Source: QHXW01 sp963768075
GTDB lineage: Bacteria > Acidobacteriota > Terriglobia > Bryobacterales > Bryobacteraceae
NCBI GenBank assembly: GCA_963768075.1
Contig: CAVYHD010000033.1
Span: 248,001-312,000 of the forward strand
DNA: 64,000 nt
Reading direction: 5' to 3'
A program made the position numbers and the translations under genes. Below, one piece after another: positions 18,116 through 27,113 of the stretch (the first letter of the stretch is position 1; each line of letters begins with the position of its first letter). The notes beneath the pieces are model-generated. The model saw only the letters and a program-made list of their open reading frames with translations, was not told the origin of the DNA and did not search any database.

Positions 18116-19979
18116 ATGAATAAACAAATCGCCGCGGCTGTAGTCATGCTCGCGGCTGCGTCGCTTTGTGGTTTCGGTGGAGAGTTAACCCCACAGCCTC
18201 CCCGTGCCGGTAAAGTCGAGATCATCAGGTCCTCAGAGCTGCGTCCGGGCATGAAGGGCGTCGCCTGGACGGTGTTCCAGGGCACTCAGCCGGAGTCGAT
18301 CCCCGTCGAGATCATCGGCCTCTGGAAAAATCAGTGGGGCCCCAATCAGGACATCATCCTCGCCAAGCTCGGCGGCAAAGCCCAGCGCACCAACGTCGCC
18401 GGCGGCATGAGCGGCAGCCCCGTCTATATCGATGGCAAGCTGGTCGGCGCCATCGCGCTGCGCCTCAGCGTCTTTTCTCCCGATGCCATTTGCGGGATCA
18501 CGCCGATCGAGCTGATGCTCGAGATTAACGATGCCGATCAGTCCCGTCCCATGGAAGCGCGCACACCCGATAAGGCCGCTACCCGCGAGCAGGTGAGCAT
18601 TCCCAGCGAGTTGCTCGCCCAGGCCGTCGCCGCTGGCGCCTCACCCAACCTGCCCCGCGAAGCGCCGCTGATGACCCCCATCGACACGCCCCTGGTCTTT
18701 TCCGGCTTTCACGAGAATGTTCTCGAGGAGTTCGGGCCGCTGTTCGATCGTTTGGGCATCCACGCCGTGCAAGGCGGGGCCGCGAGCGCCAGCTATACCG
18801 CCAAGCCCGATCCCGGTTGGAGAGATTCTTTGAAACCCGGCGAAGCCGTGGCCGGCGTTCTCGTCTCCGGGCGACATGAGCGTCACCGGACTCGGCACCG
18901 TCACTTACAACGATGGCAAGAATGTGCTCGCGTTCGGGCATCCCTTCTTCAATCTCGGTCCCGTGGATATGCCGATGAGCAAAGGCGAAGTGCTCATGAT
19001 GCTGGCCTCCGCGTACCAGCCGAACAAATTCGCCAACGCCACCGAAATCGTCGGCGCCCTCCATCAGGACCGTCACAGCGGCATCATGGGCGTGCTCGGC
19101 GACGAAGCCCAAATGATTCCCGTCACCGTGGCCGTGCGCTCGCTCGGCGAGAACAATGCCGTGCGCAGCGAGAAGGATTTCCGCTTCAACGTCTTCGAGC
19201 AGCAGAAGTGGACGCCTTACCTGATGATGCTGACGCTGTTCAATTCCGTTTCCGGGCTGAACGAATTCAGGGACGAAGCCACTTACCGGCTGAGCGGAAC
19301 GGTCGACCTCGATTCCGGCGGCAGCCTCTCGCTCAACACCATGCAGGCTTCGGGCGAAATGCCCATGCCTGCGCCCATGCTGCTGGCCGGCTGGTGGGGC
19401 GACAAGTTCAACCGGCTGTACCTCAATGCCGTGAAGACGCCGCGGTTGAAGCGCGTCAATGTGACCGTGGATCTGCTGCCCGAGCGGCGCGTCGCCACCA
19501 TCGAAAATGCGTGGATCGCCAATAGTGAGGTGCGCCCGGGCGACGATGTGCCCGTCAAGGTTTTTCTGCGGCCCTATCGCGGCGAGCGCATCGAACGCGA
19601 TCTCCAGGTGCACGTGCGCGAGGGTTTGAGCAAAGGCGAGCACCGCATCCTGCTGAGCGATGCCGATACGCTCAACCACATGCAGAGCATGGCCGGCTAT
19701 TTGAACCGCTACATGGACGTATCCGAGACGGTGTCGCTCATCAATCAGGAACGAAGCAACAACAAGCTCTACATCTCGCTCCTGGAGGCCTCGCCCACTG
19801 CTTATTACGACGACAAAACCATGCCCAGTCTGCCGGCTTCGGTGCTCAATGTGATGCAGGCGGGACGCGCCTCCAGCCGGCCCATCATTACTTCGTCCGA
19901 GAGCGCCTTTGAGCAGTCCTCCGTGCCGTTTGACTACGTGGTTAGCGGCAGCTATTCGCTCAAAATCACGGTGAAGTAG
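18116..19979 (+). CDS. SpoIVB-type S55 peptidase domain protein, one frameshift
   Basis: About 621 codons. A signal sequence (MNKQIAAAVVMLAAASLC) precedes an N-terminal part with LRPGMKGVAWTVFQGTQPE and the putative Ser nucleophile motif GGMSGSPVYIDGKLVGAI at residues 96-113. Further on, GLGTVTYNDGKNVLAFGHPF near residue 272 resembles the GTVTY...ALGHGI block that carries the catalytic His in SpoIVB. An extra G near 18868-18871 breaks the frame at VSG-DMSVTG; after it the frame runs clean to the stop. The C-terminal half is beta-rich. It is followed 24 bases later by a beta-propeller gene. In SpoIVB the His block precedes the Ser block; here the order is reversed. Confidence 0.75.
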
Positions 19980-20003
19980 TCTGACGAAATACGCCATCCC
20001 ATC

Positions 20004-22178
20004 ATGAAAAAAGTCGCTGTTTGTGTGGCCTCTCTCGCCACGTTCGCCATCTGGGCCTCGGCCGGCCAGACTCGCACCTGGGTCGAAACCGATTACTCGG
20101 ATTTCGAGAAGGGCGTCATCAAAAATCTGTCGCTGCGCAGCGATGGGCGCCTGACGCTCGGCCCCCGGTTCGCTGAGCTGTTCGATTCCTCCTCCGCCTA
20201 CCTGTGGGCCCTCGCGCGCGATTCCAAGGGAAATCTCTACACTGGCGGTGGTCCGGGCGCGAAGCTCTACCGCATTTCGCCCAGCGGCGAGAACAAAACT
20301 CTGGCGGAATTCCAGGCCATCGAGATCCACGCGATCGCCGTAGACGCCAAGGATCGTGTATTTGTGGCGACCGCGCCCGATGGCAAGGTCTATAAGGTTT
20401 CCGCTGACGGGAAATCGGAAGTCTTCTACGATCCCAAGGCCAAATACATCTGGGCCCTGGCATTTGATGAAAAAGGGGACCTGTTCGTGGCCACCGGCGA
20501 TGAAGGCCAGATCCATCGCGTGACGCCCGATGGCAAAGGCTCTGTCTTTTTCAAGTGCGACGAAACCCACGTGCGCTCAATGGTGGTGGATGGCCGCGGC
20601 AATCTCATTGTGGGTACCGAGCCCAACGGGCTGATTATGCGGATTTCTCCGGCTGGGGAAGGCTTCGTGCTCGATGAGATGGGCAAGCGCGAGATCACCG
20701 CCGTAGCGGTTGCCTCCGATGGATCAGTTTACGCCGCGGGCGTGGGCGCCAAGCAGGCCGTCCCGCCGCCGCCCGCCGCTCTGCCAGCTCCGCCGCCCCC
20801 AACTCCCGCCGCGCCGGCCGGAACGGCGGCCGCTCAACACACGCCCGCCCAGCCACCGCCATCTTTCGGATCGGGTGGCGCAAGCATTCCGGGAGGCTCC
20901 GACCTTTACCACATCCATCGCGACGGCTACCCGGAAAAAATCTGGAGCGACGCGCACGATATTGTTTACAGCATCGCGTTCGATGCCGCCGGCCGGCCGC
21001 TGGTCGCTACGGGAAACAAGGGCTTCATTTACCGCATAGACGCCGACGAACTTTACACAGCCCTCGTAAACGCCGCCCCCACGCAGGTTACAGCTTTGCT
21101 GCCTGGACCTGAAGGGAAGCTATTTGCGGCCACCGGTAATGTGGGGAAAGTTTATGAGCTCGGACCGGGCCTCGAGCGCGAGGGGTCTATCGAATCGGAC
21201 ACCTTCGATGCGGGGATTTTTTCGCAGTGGGGCCGATTGTCGTTCAAAGGAGCGGCGAACGGCGGGCGCATCGCTATCGTAACGCGCAGCGGAAATCTAG
21301 ACCGCCCGCAGAGCAACTGGAGCGCCTGGTCGGGCGCAATCACTACTGAAGATGGCGCGCGCATCACGTCGCCAGCGGCTCGGTTCGTGCAATGGAGAGC
21401 CACGTTTTCGAGCGGCGCTCCACAACTGGATGACGTTGAGGTCGCCTACCTCCCCCGGAATGTCTCGCCGCGCGTGACCGAAATCGAAGTGACTCCCCCG
21501 AATTATAAATTCCCGGCGCCTTTGGTTTCCCTCAGCACGCCGCCCACTCTAAGCCTGCCGCCGCTTGGCAAGCACAATCATGCGCCGAGCGCCCCCACGC
21601 TCGATCTATCCACCTCCACCCCCTCGCTGCAGTATTCCAAAGGCGCGATTGGCGCCCGCTGGACCGCGGCTGATGACAACGGCGACACTCTCATCTATAG
21701 CATCGAGATTCGCGGCATTCACGAAACCACATGGAAGCTGTTGAAAGATAAGCTCAAAGAAAAGTATTTTGGTTGGGACTCGACGGCGTTCCCGGACGGA
21801 GAATACAAGGTCCGGGTGACGGCGTCCGACCTGCCCAGCAACACCAAGGAAGACGCGCTCACGGGCCAACTGGAGAGCGATGTTTTCGTTATCGATAACA
21901 CGCCGCCGCGGATTACGGAACTCGCGGGAACGAGCAATGGCAACAAGATCCGAATGCGCTGGCACGCCGCCGACGCGCTGAGCATTATCACCGAAGCCGA
22001 GTACTCGGTAGATGGCGGGGAATGGACAGTGGTGGATCCGGTGACCAGGCTGTCGGATTCCCGCGCGCTCGACTACGATCTGGAACTGACCGACGTCAGC
22101 CCGGGAGAGCACACCATCGCGGTACGAGTTGAGGATGAGTTTGACAACCAGGCCGTCGAAAAAGTCGTGGTGAAGTAA
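20004..22178 (+). CDS. Exported beta-propeller protein with C-terminal beta-sandwich region
   Basis: 724 residues in one clean frame. A signal sequence (MKKVAVCVASLATFAIWASA) is followed by propeller blades with repeats such as ARDSKGNLYTGGGPGAKLYR, AFDEKGDLFVATGDEGQIHR and VVDGRGNLIVGTEPNGLIMR. A proline/alanine-rich linker spans about residues 251-293. More blades (AFDAAGRPLVATGNKGFIYR) and a C-terminal region resembling fibronectin-III or Ig-like sandwiches (RWTAADDNGDTLIYSIEIRG) follow. No catalytic motif was recognised. Periplasmic or surface location is expected. It lies 24 bases after the S55-peptidase gene and may be its partner or substrate-binding companion; that is inference. Confidence 0.75.
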   Translation: MKKVAVCVASLATFAIWASAGQTRTWVETDYSDFEKGVIKNLSLRSDGRLTLGPRFAELFDSSSAYLWALARDSKGNLYTGGGPGAKLYRISPSGENKTLAEFQAIEIHAIAVDAKDRVFVATAPDGKVYKVSADGKSEVFYDPKAKYIWALAFDEKGDLFVATGDEGQIHRVTPDGKGSVFFKCDETHVRSMVVDGRGNLIVGTEPNGLIMRISPAGEGFVLDEMGKREITAVAVASDGSVYAAGVGAKQAVPPPPAALPAPPPPTPAAPAGTAAAQHTPAQPPPSFGSGGASIPGGSDLYHIHRDGYPEKIWSDAHDIVYSIAFDAAGRPLVATGNKGFIYRIDADELYTALVNAAPTQVTALLPGPEGKLFAATGNVGKVYELGPGLEREGSIESDTFDAGIFSQWGRLSFKGAANGGRIAIVTRSGNLDRPQSNWSAWSGAITTEDGARITSPAARFVQWRATFSSGAPQLDDVEVAYLPRNVSPRVTEIEVTPPNYKFPAPLVSLSTPPTLSLPPLGKHNHAPSAPTLDLSTSTPSLQYSKGAIGARWTAADDNGDTLIYSIEIRGIHETTWKLLKDKLKEKYFGWDSTAFPDGEYKVRVTASDLPSNTKEDALTGQLESDVFVIDNTPPRITELAGTSNGNKIRMRWHAADALSIITEAEYSVDGGEWTVVDPVTRLSDSRALDYDLELTDVSPGEHTIAVRVEDEFDNQAVEKVVVK

Positions 22179-22180
22179 GT

Positions 22181-22534
22181 TTGAAGATTCAGGTACGCAA
22201 TCTGACTCGCGACGCCGTATTGGCGGACGCGGCCGATGTGGCCGATACGAGCGCGAAACGGCGCACCGGGCTGCTGAAGCACACAGGTCTCGCGCCGGGC
22301 GATGGACTATGGATTGTCCCGTGCGAATCCGTGCATAGCTTCTTCATGAAGTTCACGATCGACGTACTGTATCTCGATCGTCAGCACCGCGTGAAAAAAA
22401 TCAGGCCGGAGATGGTTCCCTGGCGGATGTCGGCCTGCCTCACGGCGCATTCGGTTCTCGAATTGCCTGCAGGCTCGATCACCCGCACCGGAACGCAGAA
22501 GGGCGATCAACTAGAAATCAAGAATTTGCCTTAA
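22181..22534 (+). CDS. DUF192 family protein
   Basis: 117 residues from a TTG two bases after the upstream stop. DUF192 hallmarks are visible: TSAKRRTGLLKHTGLAPGDG, the CESVHSFFMKFTIDVLYLD core and the VLELPAGSI near the end. The family is a small beta-barrel of uncertain function, often exported, but no signal peptide is seen here. Its last 17 bases overlap the convergent CoA-binding gene. Confidence 0.85.
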   Translation: MKIQVRNLTRDAVLADAADVADTSAKRRTGLLKHTGLAPGDGLWIVPCESVHSFFMKFTIDVLYLDRQHRVKKIRPEMVPWRMSACLTAHSVLELPAGSITRTGTQKGDQLEIKNLP

Positions 22535-22925
22535 CCAGCATCCGGCGGTGCTCTTTGAGGATGCAACGGTCCATCACGACTTCGAGGCCGGCGGCGCGGG
22601 CTTTTGCGGCGGCTTCCTCGTGGACAACACCCTCCTGCATCCAGATGGCGCGCGCGCCCAGCCGGATGGCCGTTTCCACGACCTCCGGCACAAACTCGGA
22701 TTTGCGGAAGATATCGACGATATCGATGCGGCCGGGAACGAGCGACAGCTCAGCATAGGCCTTCTCCCCCAGCACTTCCTGTTCGCCGGGATTGACCGGG
22801 ATGATGCGATATCCGGCGCTCTGCATGTACTCCGCGACACCGTAGCTGGGCCGATAGCGCTTGCTGGAAAGCCCGATCACCGCGATAGTGCGACACGTAC
22901 GGAGTAGTTCCGCAATATTCGCCAT
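22518..22925 (-). CDS. CoA-binding domain protein (YccU-like)
   Basis: About 135 residues from ATG at 22925; the open frame extends further upstream to 22976, but the conserved N-terminus begins MANIAELLRTCRTIAVIGLS. It is a single Rossmann CoA-binding domain (PF13380): IAVIGLSSKRYRPSYGVAEY, IIPVNPGEQEVLGEKAYAEL and GARAIWMQEGVVHEEAAAKA. This is the stand-alone form related to the N-terminal domain of succinyl-CoA synthetase alpha; its cellular role is unclear. It is the last gene of the scpA-scpB-RsuA-family run, four bases after the synthase stop, and overlaps the 3' end of the DUF192 gene. Confidence 0.87.
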   Translation of the reverse strand: MANIAELLRTCRTIAVIGLSSKRYRPSYGVAEYMQSAGYRIIPVNPGEQEVLGEKAYAELSLVPGRIDIVDIFRKSEFVPEVVETAIRLGARAIWMQEGVVHEEAAAKARAAGLEVVMDRCILKEHRRMLVKANS

Positions 22926-22929
22926 GATT

Positions 22930-23718
22930 TCAACGCCGGGACGTGGCAGCGCCAACCGGGGCCACCGGCTTGCCATTTCGCGTGGTGTCCGCGGACCGCC
23001 GCTGAACCGCCTTCTGGAGTTGCGCCACCTCAGCTATGGAGAGATGCCGAAACTCGCCGGGTTTGAGCGGACCTAGATTCACCGGGCCGATCTTTACCCG
23101 CTTGAGCTTCTCCACCAGGCGGCCAAAGTGTTTGAACATCATGCGGATCTGGTTTTTGCGGCCCTCGAAAAGCCGCACCTCGTACCAAGGGTTCTCGGCG
23201 CGGTGCGTGAGCTTTAAACCGGCCGGCGCGGTGCGTTTTCCTTCGATGGGGACGCCGTCGCGGAAAGCCTGTTCCTGCTCCGCCGTAAGCGCGCCATTCA
23301 CCTTCACGAGGTACGTTTTTGGGAGATGGCTGGCCGCGGAGGTGATGGCGTTCGCCAGCGCGCCGTCATTGGTAAGCAACAGCAGGCCCTCGCTGTGATA
23401 GTCGAGGCGCCCGACGGGATAGACGCGGTCCTTGAGGCGTTGCAATAGCTCCATGACGGTGGCGCGGCCCTGTGGGTCGCTGACCGTGGTGACACAGTTG
23501 TTGGGTTTATGCAGTGCGACGTAAACCAGCCGCCTGGGACCTTGCAACAGCTTCCCATCCACGCGGATGTGATCGCGGCTGAGATCGGCCTTGCTGCCCA
23601 TTTCCGTAACCACGGCGCCGTTGACGGCAACGCGGCCTTCCAGAATCATCTGCTCGGCCCGCCGGCGAGAAGCCGTGCCGGCAAAAGAAAGGATTTTTTG
23701 AAGCCGTTCTTCCGCCAT
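22930..23718 (-). CDS. Pseudouridine synthase of the RsuA/RluB/RluE/RluF family
   Basis: About 262 residues from ATG at 23718, one base after the scpB stop; a longer frame to 23847 only reads through scpB. The N-terminal S4 RNA-binding domain (MAEERLQKILSFAGTASRRR) is followed by the catalytic block VGRLDYHSEGLLLLTNDG with Asp106 as the likely nucleophile. The C-terminal RKNQIRMMFKHFGRLVEKLK matches the family end block. It isomerises a specific uridine in rRNA; the position immediately after scpB is the common place for rluB, so RluB is the best guess. Confidence 0.9.
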   Translation of the reverse strand: MAEERLQKILSFAGTASRRRAEQMILEGRVAVNGAVVTEMGSKADLSRDHIRVDGKLLQGPRRLVYVALHKPNNCVTTVSDPQGRATVMELLQRLKDRVYPVGRLDYHSEGLLLLTNDGALANAITSAASHLPKTYLVKVNGALTAEQEQAFRDGVPIEGKRTAPAGLKLTHRAENPWYEVRLFEGRKNQIRMMFKHFGRLVEKLKRVKIGPVNLGPLKPGEFRHLSIAEVAQLQKAVQRRSADTTRNGKPVAPVGAATSRR

Positions 23719-23719
23719 T

Positions 23720-24424
23720 TCAGGCCTCTTTGGCCGATGCGTTTTCGGCCGGCGCTTCCTCGGCCCCTGCCGCCATAGTCCCGGCCGGCTCATCGGCGAC
23801 AGCCAGACGGCGGATCTCGTCGAACTCCTTGAGCGTCGGCAGCTCACTCAAGTCCTTCAAGCCGAACTGCACCAGAAACTCTTTTGTGGTCTTGTACTGC
23901 ATGGGTTTCCCAATAACGTTTTTCCGGCCGGCGTTGGCAATCAGTTTGCGGTCGAGCAAAGTTTTCAGCACGCCCGCGCCCTGCACGCCACGGATCTCCA
24001 GAATTTCCGGCGCGGTGACGGGCTGTTTGTAGGCGATGACCGCGAGGGTCTCGAGCGCCGGCAGCGAAAGTTTGAGCGGCGGCCGCAGGCTCTTGACGAA
24101 CGACCGGACGCGCTCGTGATGCTCGGCCTTGGTGCCCATCTTGTAGCCGCCCGCGACCTCACGGATGGTGACGCCGTGCCCGGGGCGGTCAAATTCCGCG
24201 ACCAGGCTTTCCAGGATCTTTTCGACCCGTTCGCAAGGCTCGCCTAGAGCTTCGGCGATCTGCACGGCCGAAAGCGGATCCTCGGTCACATAAACGATGG
24301 CTTCGAGCACCGCGCGCAGCGTGGCGTCCTCGGTCGAAAGCTCCGCGGCGGGTGCGGCAGCCGTGGCTAGCAGCTCATCGGCGGAAACGGTTTCCCGGGT
24401 TTCAGTCTGAGTGGTTTCTTGCAT
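23720..24424 (-). CDS. scpB: Segregation and condensation protein ScpB
   Basis: 234 residues. The winged-helix core is seen in LRAVLEAIVYVTEDPLSAVQ, RPPLKLSLPALETLAVIAYK, PVTAPEILEIRGVQGAGVLK and LLDRKLIANAGRKNVIGKPM. The N- and C-terminal tails are Ala/Glu-rich and poorly conserved. ScpB binds ScpA and the SMC heads in the condensin-like complex that compacts and segregates chromosomes. The gene lies six bases after scpA and one base before the RsuA-family gene; smc itself is not in the window. Confidence 0.93.
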   Translation of the reverse strand: MQETTQTETRETVSADELLATAAAPAAELSTEDATLRAVLEAIVYVTEDPLSAVQIAEALGEPCERVEKILESLVAEFDRPGHGVTIREVAGGYKMGTKAEHHERVRSFVKSLRPPLKLSLPALETLAVIAYKQPVTAPEILEIRGVQGAGVLKTLLDRKLIANAGRKNVIGKPMQYKTTKEFLVQFGLKDLSELPTLKEFDEIRRLAVADEPAGTMAAGAEEAPAENASAKEA

Positions 24425-24430
24425 TCCCGA

Positions 24431-25216
24431 TTAGTTGTAGTCTTTCTCAATTGCCGGCACGGTCTCCGTGGAGGCGAAAACCGCGTCGAACTCTTTCTGG
24501 CGCCGCAGCGCAATTTCCCCGAACAGGTCCTTCTGCACGACTTCGACGGCCTGCATCTTTATCATTTCGAGCACCGCCAGAAACAGCGCGATCATGGCGC
24601 GGCGGCTGCGTTGCTTTTCAAAAAGCTGGATGATGAACACCGGCTCATCGTAACGCGCGGCCTCGAAGATGGATTTGAGATACAGCACCATGTCCGCGAC
24701 GCTGACCTCTTCGCCCACCACTTCGTACACCGGGCGGCTCTTGACGCGCTCGAGCGCCTCGCCGAAGGCCTTCACCAAGTCAAAAAGCGTGGCCGTAACG
24801 CCGGGGTCTTCGTCTTCAGAAATAAAGGCTTTTAGCTGTGGATTGGACCAGACGTTGTCCTCGATCAGGCGCTTTTGCTGCAGCATCTCGGCGGCGTTCT
24901 TGAACTGCTCGTGCTCGATGAGCCGGTCGACCAATTCCTGGCGCGGATCTTCGTCGCCATCGCCAGAGGCCAGGGCTGGGTCTTGCGGCAGCAGCATCTT
25001 GGACTTGATATAAATCAGCGTGGCGGCCATGAAGACGAACTCGGCGCTGAGATCGATATCCATCTGGCGCGCCTGCTCCATGTACTCGAAATACTGGGCG
25101 GTGATTTTCGCGATGGGGATGTCGCGGATATCGATCTTCTGGCCGCGAATAAGATCGAGCAAAAGGTCGAGCGGGCCGTCATACTGCGGCAGATGAAAAC
25201 TGAGGGGCGATGACAC
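24431..25216 (-). CDS. scpA: Segregation and condensation protein ScpA (kleisin)
   Basis: About 261 residues from a GTG at 25216; the frame stays open to another GTG at 25285, but the family normally begins a dozen residues before the conserved QYDGPLDLLLDLIRGQKIDI, which favours the inner start. The second hallmark DLSAEFVFMAATLIYIKSKM and the C-terminal winged-helix segment RSRRAMIALFLAVLEMIKMQ are intact. ScpA bridges the two SMC head domains and binds ScpB. It is the first gene of the scpA-scpB-RsuA-CoA-binding operon; the promoter must lie in 25217-25439. Confidence 0.92.
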   Translation of the reverse strand: MSSPLSFHLPQYDGPLDLLLDLIRGQKIDIRDIPIAKITAQYFEYMEQARQMDIDLSAEFVFMAATLIYIKSKMLLPQDPALASGDGDEDPRQELVDRLIEHEQFKNAAEMLQQKRLIEDNVWSNPQLKAFISEDEDPGVTATLFDLVKAFGEALERVKSRPVYEVVGEEVSVADMVLYLKSIFEAARYDEPVFIIQLFEKQRSRRAMIALFLAVLEMIKMQAVEVVQKDLFGEIALRRQKEFDAVFASTETVPAIEKDYN

Positions 25217-25439
25217 TGCAGGAACTACGATAGCACGGGCGTGGAACGCGGAGGCAAAAGTCGCTTGACACGGTGCTCCGGACACATCAAACTGTTTAGT
25301 TTCAATGGTGTGGTTGCGTACAGATGTTTCTTCCGCGGAACGGCTAACGTTTCTTCGGCGCGGACCGTCTTCATCGTAGATCAGCGTAATCGGGTTGGCC
25401 GGCGTCTAATGTAACGGGAGCGCCACGCCACGTCAGTGA
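25217..25439. promoter_or_regulatory. Divergent intergenic region between scpA and the efflux locus
   Basis: About 220 bases separate the inner scpA start from the first adaptor gene, and both transcripts should start here. The part 25285-25330 is less GC-rich than the surroundings (ACTGTTTAGTTTCAATGG at 25290-25307). I found no promoter pair or repeat that I can defend. Confidence 0.3.
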
Positions 25440-27089
25440 ATGCCACTTCAAAGGAGTAGGGGCTCAGTTCCGCATCGAACGCGCAAGGTCCTGGCGGGCG
25501 TGGTGTGCCTGGCGGGTGTTGCGTGGGTTGCCAGGGAGTTAGCGGGCGCGAAGACCGCCACCCAGGAAACCGTGGTGGTGCGGACGGCAACCATCACCAC
25601 AGGCGACCTGGAACGAACCATCCGCGTGAGCGGCGTAGTGCAGGCGGAGCGATTCGCGGCCCTCATGGCGCCGCGGCTGCGCGGAAGCCGGGGCGCTTCG
25701 GGATCGTACGGCGGGGGAGGCACGAAGTCGCTGGTCACTAGCAGCGGTTCCGCATCAGCCACCACCTCGGCTGCGACGGCGGCGGCTTCGACGAGCACAA
25801 ATACCGCGGTAAACAGCACGGCAACCACGCCGACGACGACATCCAGCCTGGGCGCAATTCGGGGCACGCAAAACCGGTTTGGCGACCGGCAGGCGGCCAC
25901 GGCGACGGCAAGCGCGAGTCAAACACCGGCAACGGGCACGACCGCGGCCGCGACTACGAGCACGGCGCTCGGGACTAACGGACTTGGAACAACGAGCAGC
26001 GGCCTGATTGGATCGGGCGGGACCGGCGGGCCGGCGGGAACACCGGGAGGGTCCGACTTTGCCCTGGTGTTAACGAAAGTCGCCGAGCCGGGGAGCCATG
26101 TGAAAAAAGGCGAGGTGGTGGCGGAGTTTGACCCGCAGTACCAGTTGAATCGCCTGGACGATTACAAGGCGACGGTGCTCCAGCTGGAAGCGAATATCAA
26201 AAAGATGCATGCCGACCTGGCAACGGCCAAAAAGGCGCATGACCAACTGGTGGAGAGTGCGAAGGGGGATTGGGACAAGGCGGTGCTGGACCTGAAGACG
26301 GCAGAAGTACGGTCGGAGATTGAGGCGGAAGATCTGAAATTAGCGGGGCGGGAAACCGAGGCGAGCTATAAACAACTGGCGGAAGAGGCGAAGCTGCTGG
26401 AAGCTTCCCAGCGGGCGGACATTCTGGCATCGGAGATTGAACGCAGCCAGGCGAAGCTGGAACTGGACCGCGCCACGGTGAATTTGGACCGGATGGTGGT
26501 GCGCGCGCCCATGGACGGCATCGCGGTAATGCTGCCCATTTGGCGAGGCGGAGATTTCGGCCAGGTGCAGCGTGGCGATCAGATATGGCCCGGCCAGTCA
26601 TTCATGCAGATTGTGGACCCGAGCTCCATGGTGCTGGCGGGGAATCTCAACCAGGTGGACGCGGAGTCGGTGCAACTGGGGCGGAGGGCCAAGGCGCAGT
26701 TGGACGCGTACCCGGGGACGGAGTTTGCGGCGCGGGTGGTCGGCATTGGCGCGATGACCAAGCCCGGGTTCTGGCGGCCGAACTTCATGCGCGAGATTCC
26801 GGTGCGTTTGAAACTAGAGCAGGTTGATTCACGGGTGATTCCGGACCTTTCGGCGAGCGCGGACATCATGCTGGCGGCGGAAAAACATGCGACCATCGCG
26901 CCCCTAAGCGCAATCTTTCAGGATGGCGGCGCCAAGCCCTTTGTGTTTCTGCGAATGGGTGCGACCTGGAAACACCGGGAGATTGAAACCGGGATGCGCA
27001 ATCGCGTGGCCGCGGTAGTGCTCTCCGGCGTCTCACCGGGGGACGTAGTGGCAACCGAGCGGCCGGCAAACGGAAAAGCGCCCTCGTAA
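25440..27089 (+). CDS. HlyD/MFP-family efflux adaptor with Ser/Thr/Ala/Gly-rich insertion
   Basis: 549 residues, clean frame. One membrane segment at the N-terminus (VLAGVVCLAGVAWVARELAG) is followed by the first beta strand TATITTGDLERTIRVSGVV. A low-complexity stretch rich in Thr, Ser, Ala and Gly then occupies roughly residues 80-205. The biotinyl-lipoyl-like half KVAEPGSHVKKGEVVAEFDP, a long helical hairpin (about 235-345), RAPMDGIAVMLPIWRGGD and the barrel domain follow. Periplasmic adaptors of this kind link an inner-membrane transporter to a TolC channel. It is the first of three adaptor genes in a row before a MacB-like permease and a TolC-like gene. The insertion is unusual for the family. 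Confidence 0.87.
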   Translation: MPLQRSRGSVPHRTRKVLAGVVCLAGVAWVARELAGAKTATQETVVVRTATITTGDLERTIRVSGVVQAERFAALMAPRLRGSRGASGSYGGGGTKSLVTSSGSASATTSAATAAASTSTNTAVNSTATTPTTTSSLGAIRGTQNRFGDRQAATATASASQTPATGTTAAATTSTALGTNGLGTTSSGLIGSGGTGGPAGTPGGSDFALVLTKVAEPGSHVKKGEVVAEFDPQYQLNRLDDYKATVLQLEANIKKMHADLATAKKAHDQLVESAKGDWDKAVLDLKTAEVRSEIEAEDLKLAGRETEASYKQLAEEAKLLEASQRADILASEIERSQAKLELDRATVNLDRMVVRAPMDGIAVMLPIWRGGDFGQVQRGDQIWPGQSFMQIVDPSSMVLAGNLNQVDAESVQLGRRAKAQLDAYPGTEFAARVVGIGAMTKPGFWRPNFMREIPVRLKLEQVDSRVIPDLSASADIMLAAEKHATIAPLSAIFQDGGAKPFVFLRMGATWKHREIETGMRNRVAAVVLSGVSPGDVVATERPANGKAPS

Positions 27090-27113
27090 CGGCGGCGGGC
27101 GCGAAATTCTTTC

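Noticed and set aside
18579..20570. Long minus-strand open frame (663 codons) opposite the S55 and propeller genes
   Set aside because: It is a shadow of high-GC coding sequence: it spans two genes and a gap, has no recognisable domain, and the plus-strand proteins are well supported.
25740..26000. Thr/Ser-rich stretch as a frameshifted region
   Set aside because: The flanking adaptor domains are in the same frame and alternative frames give no better continuation.
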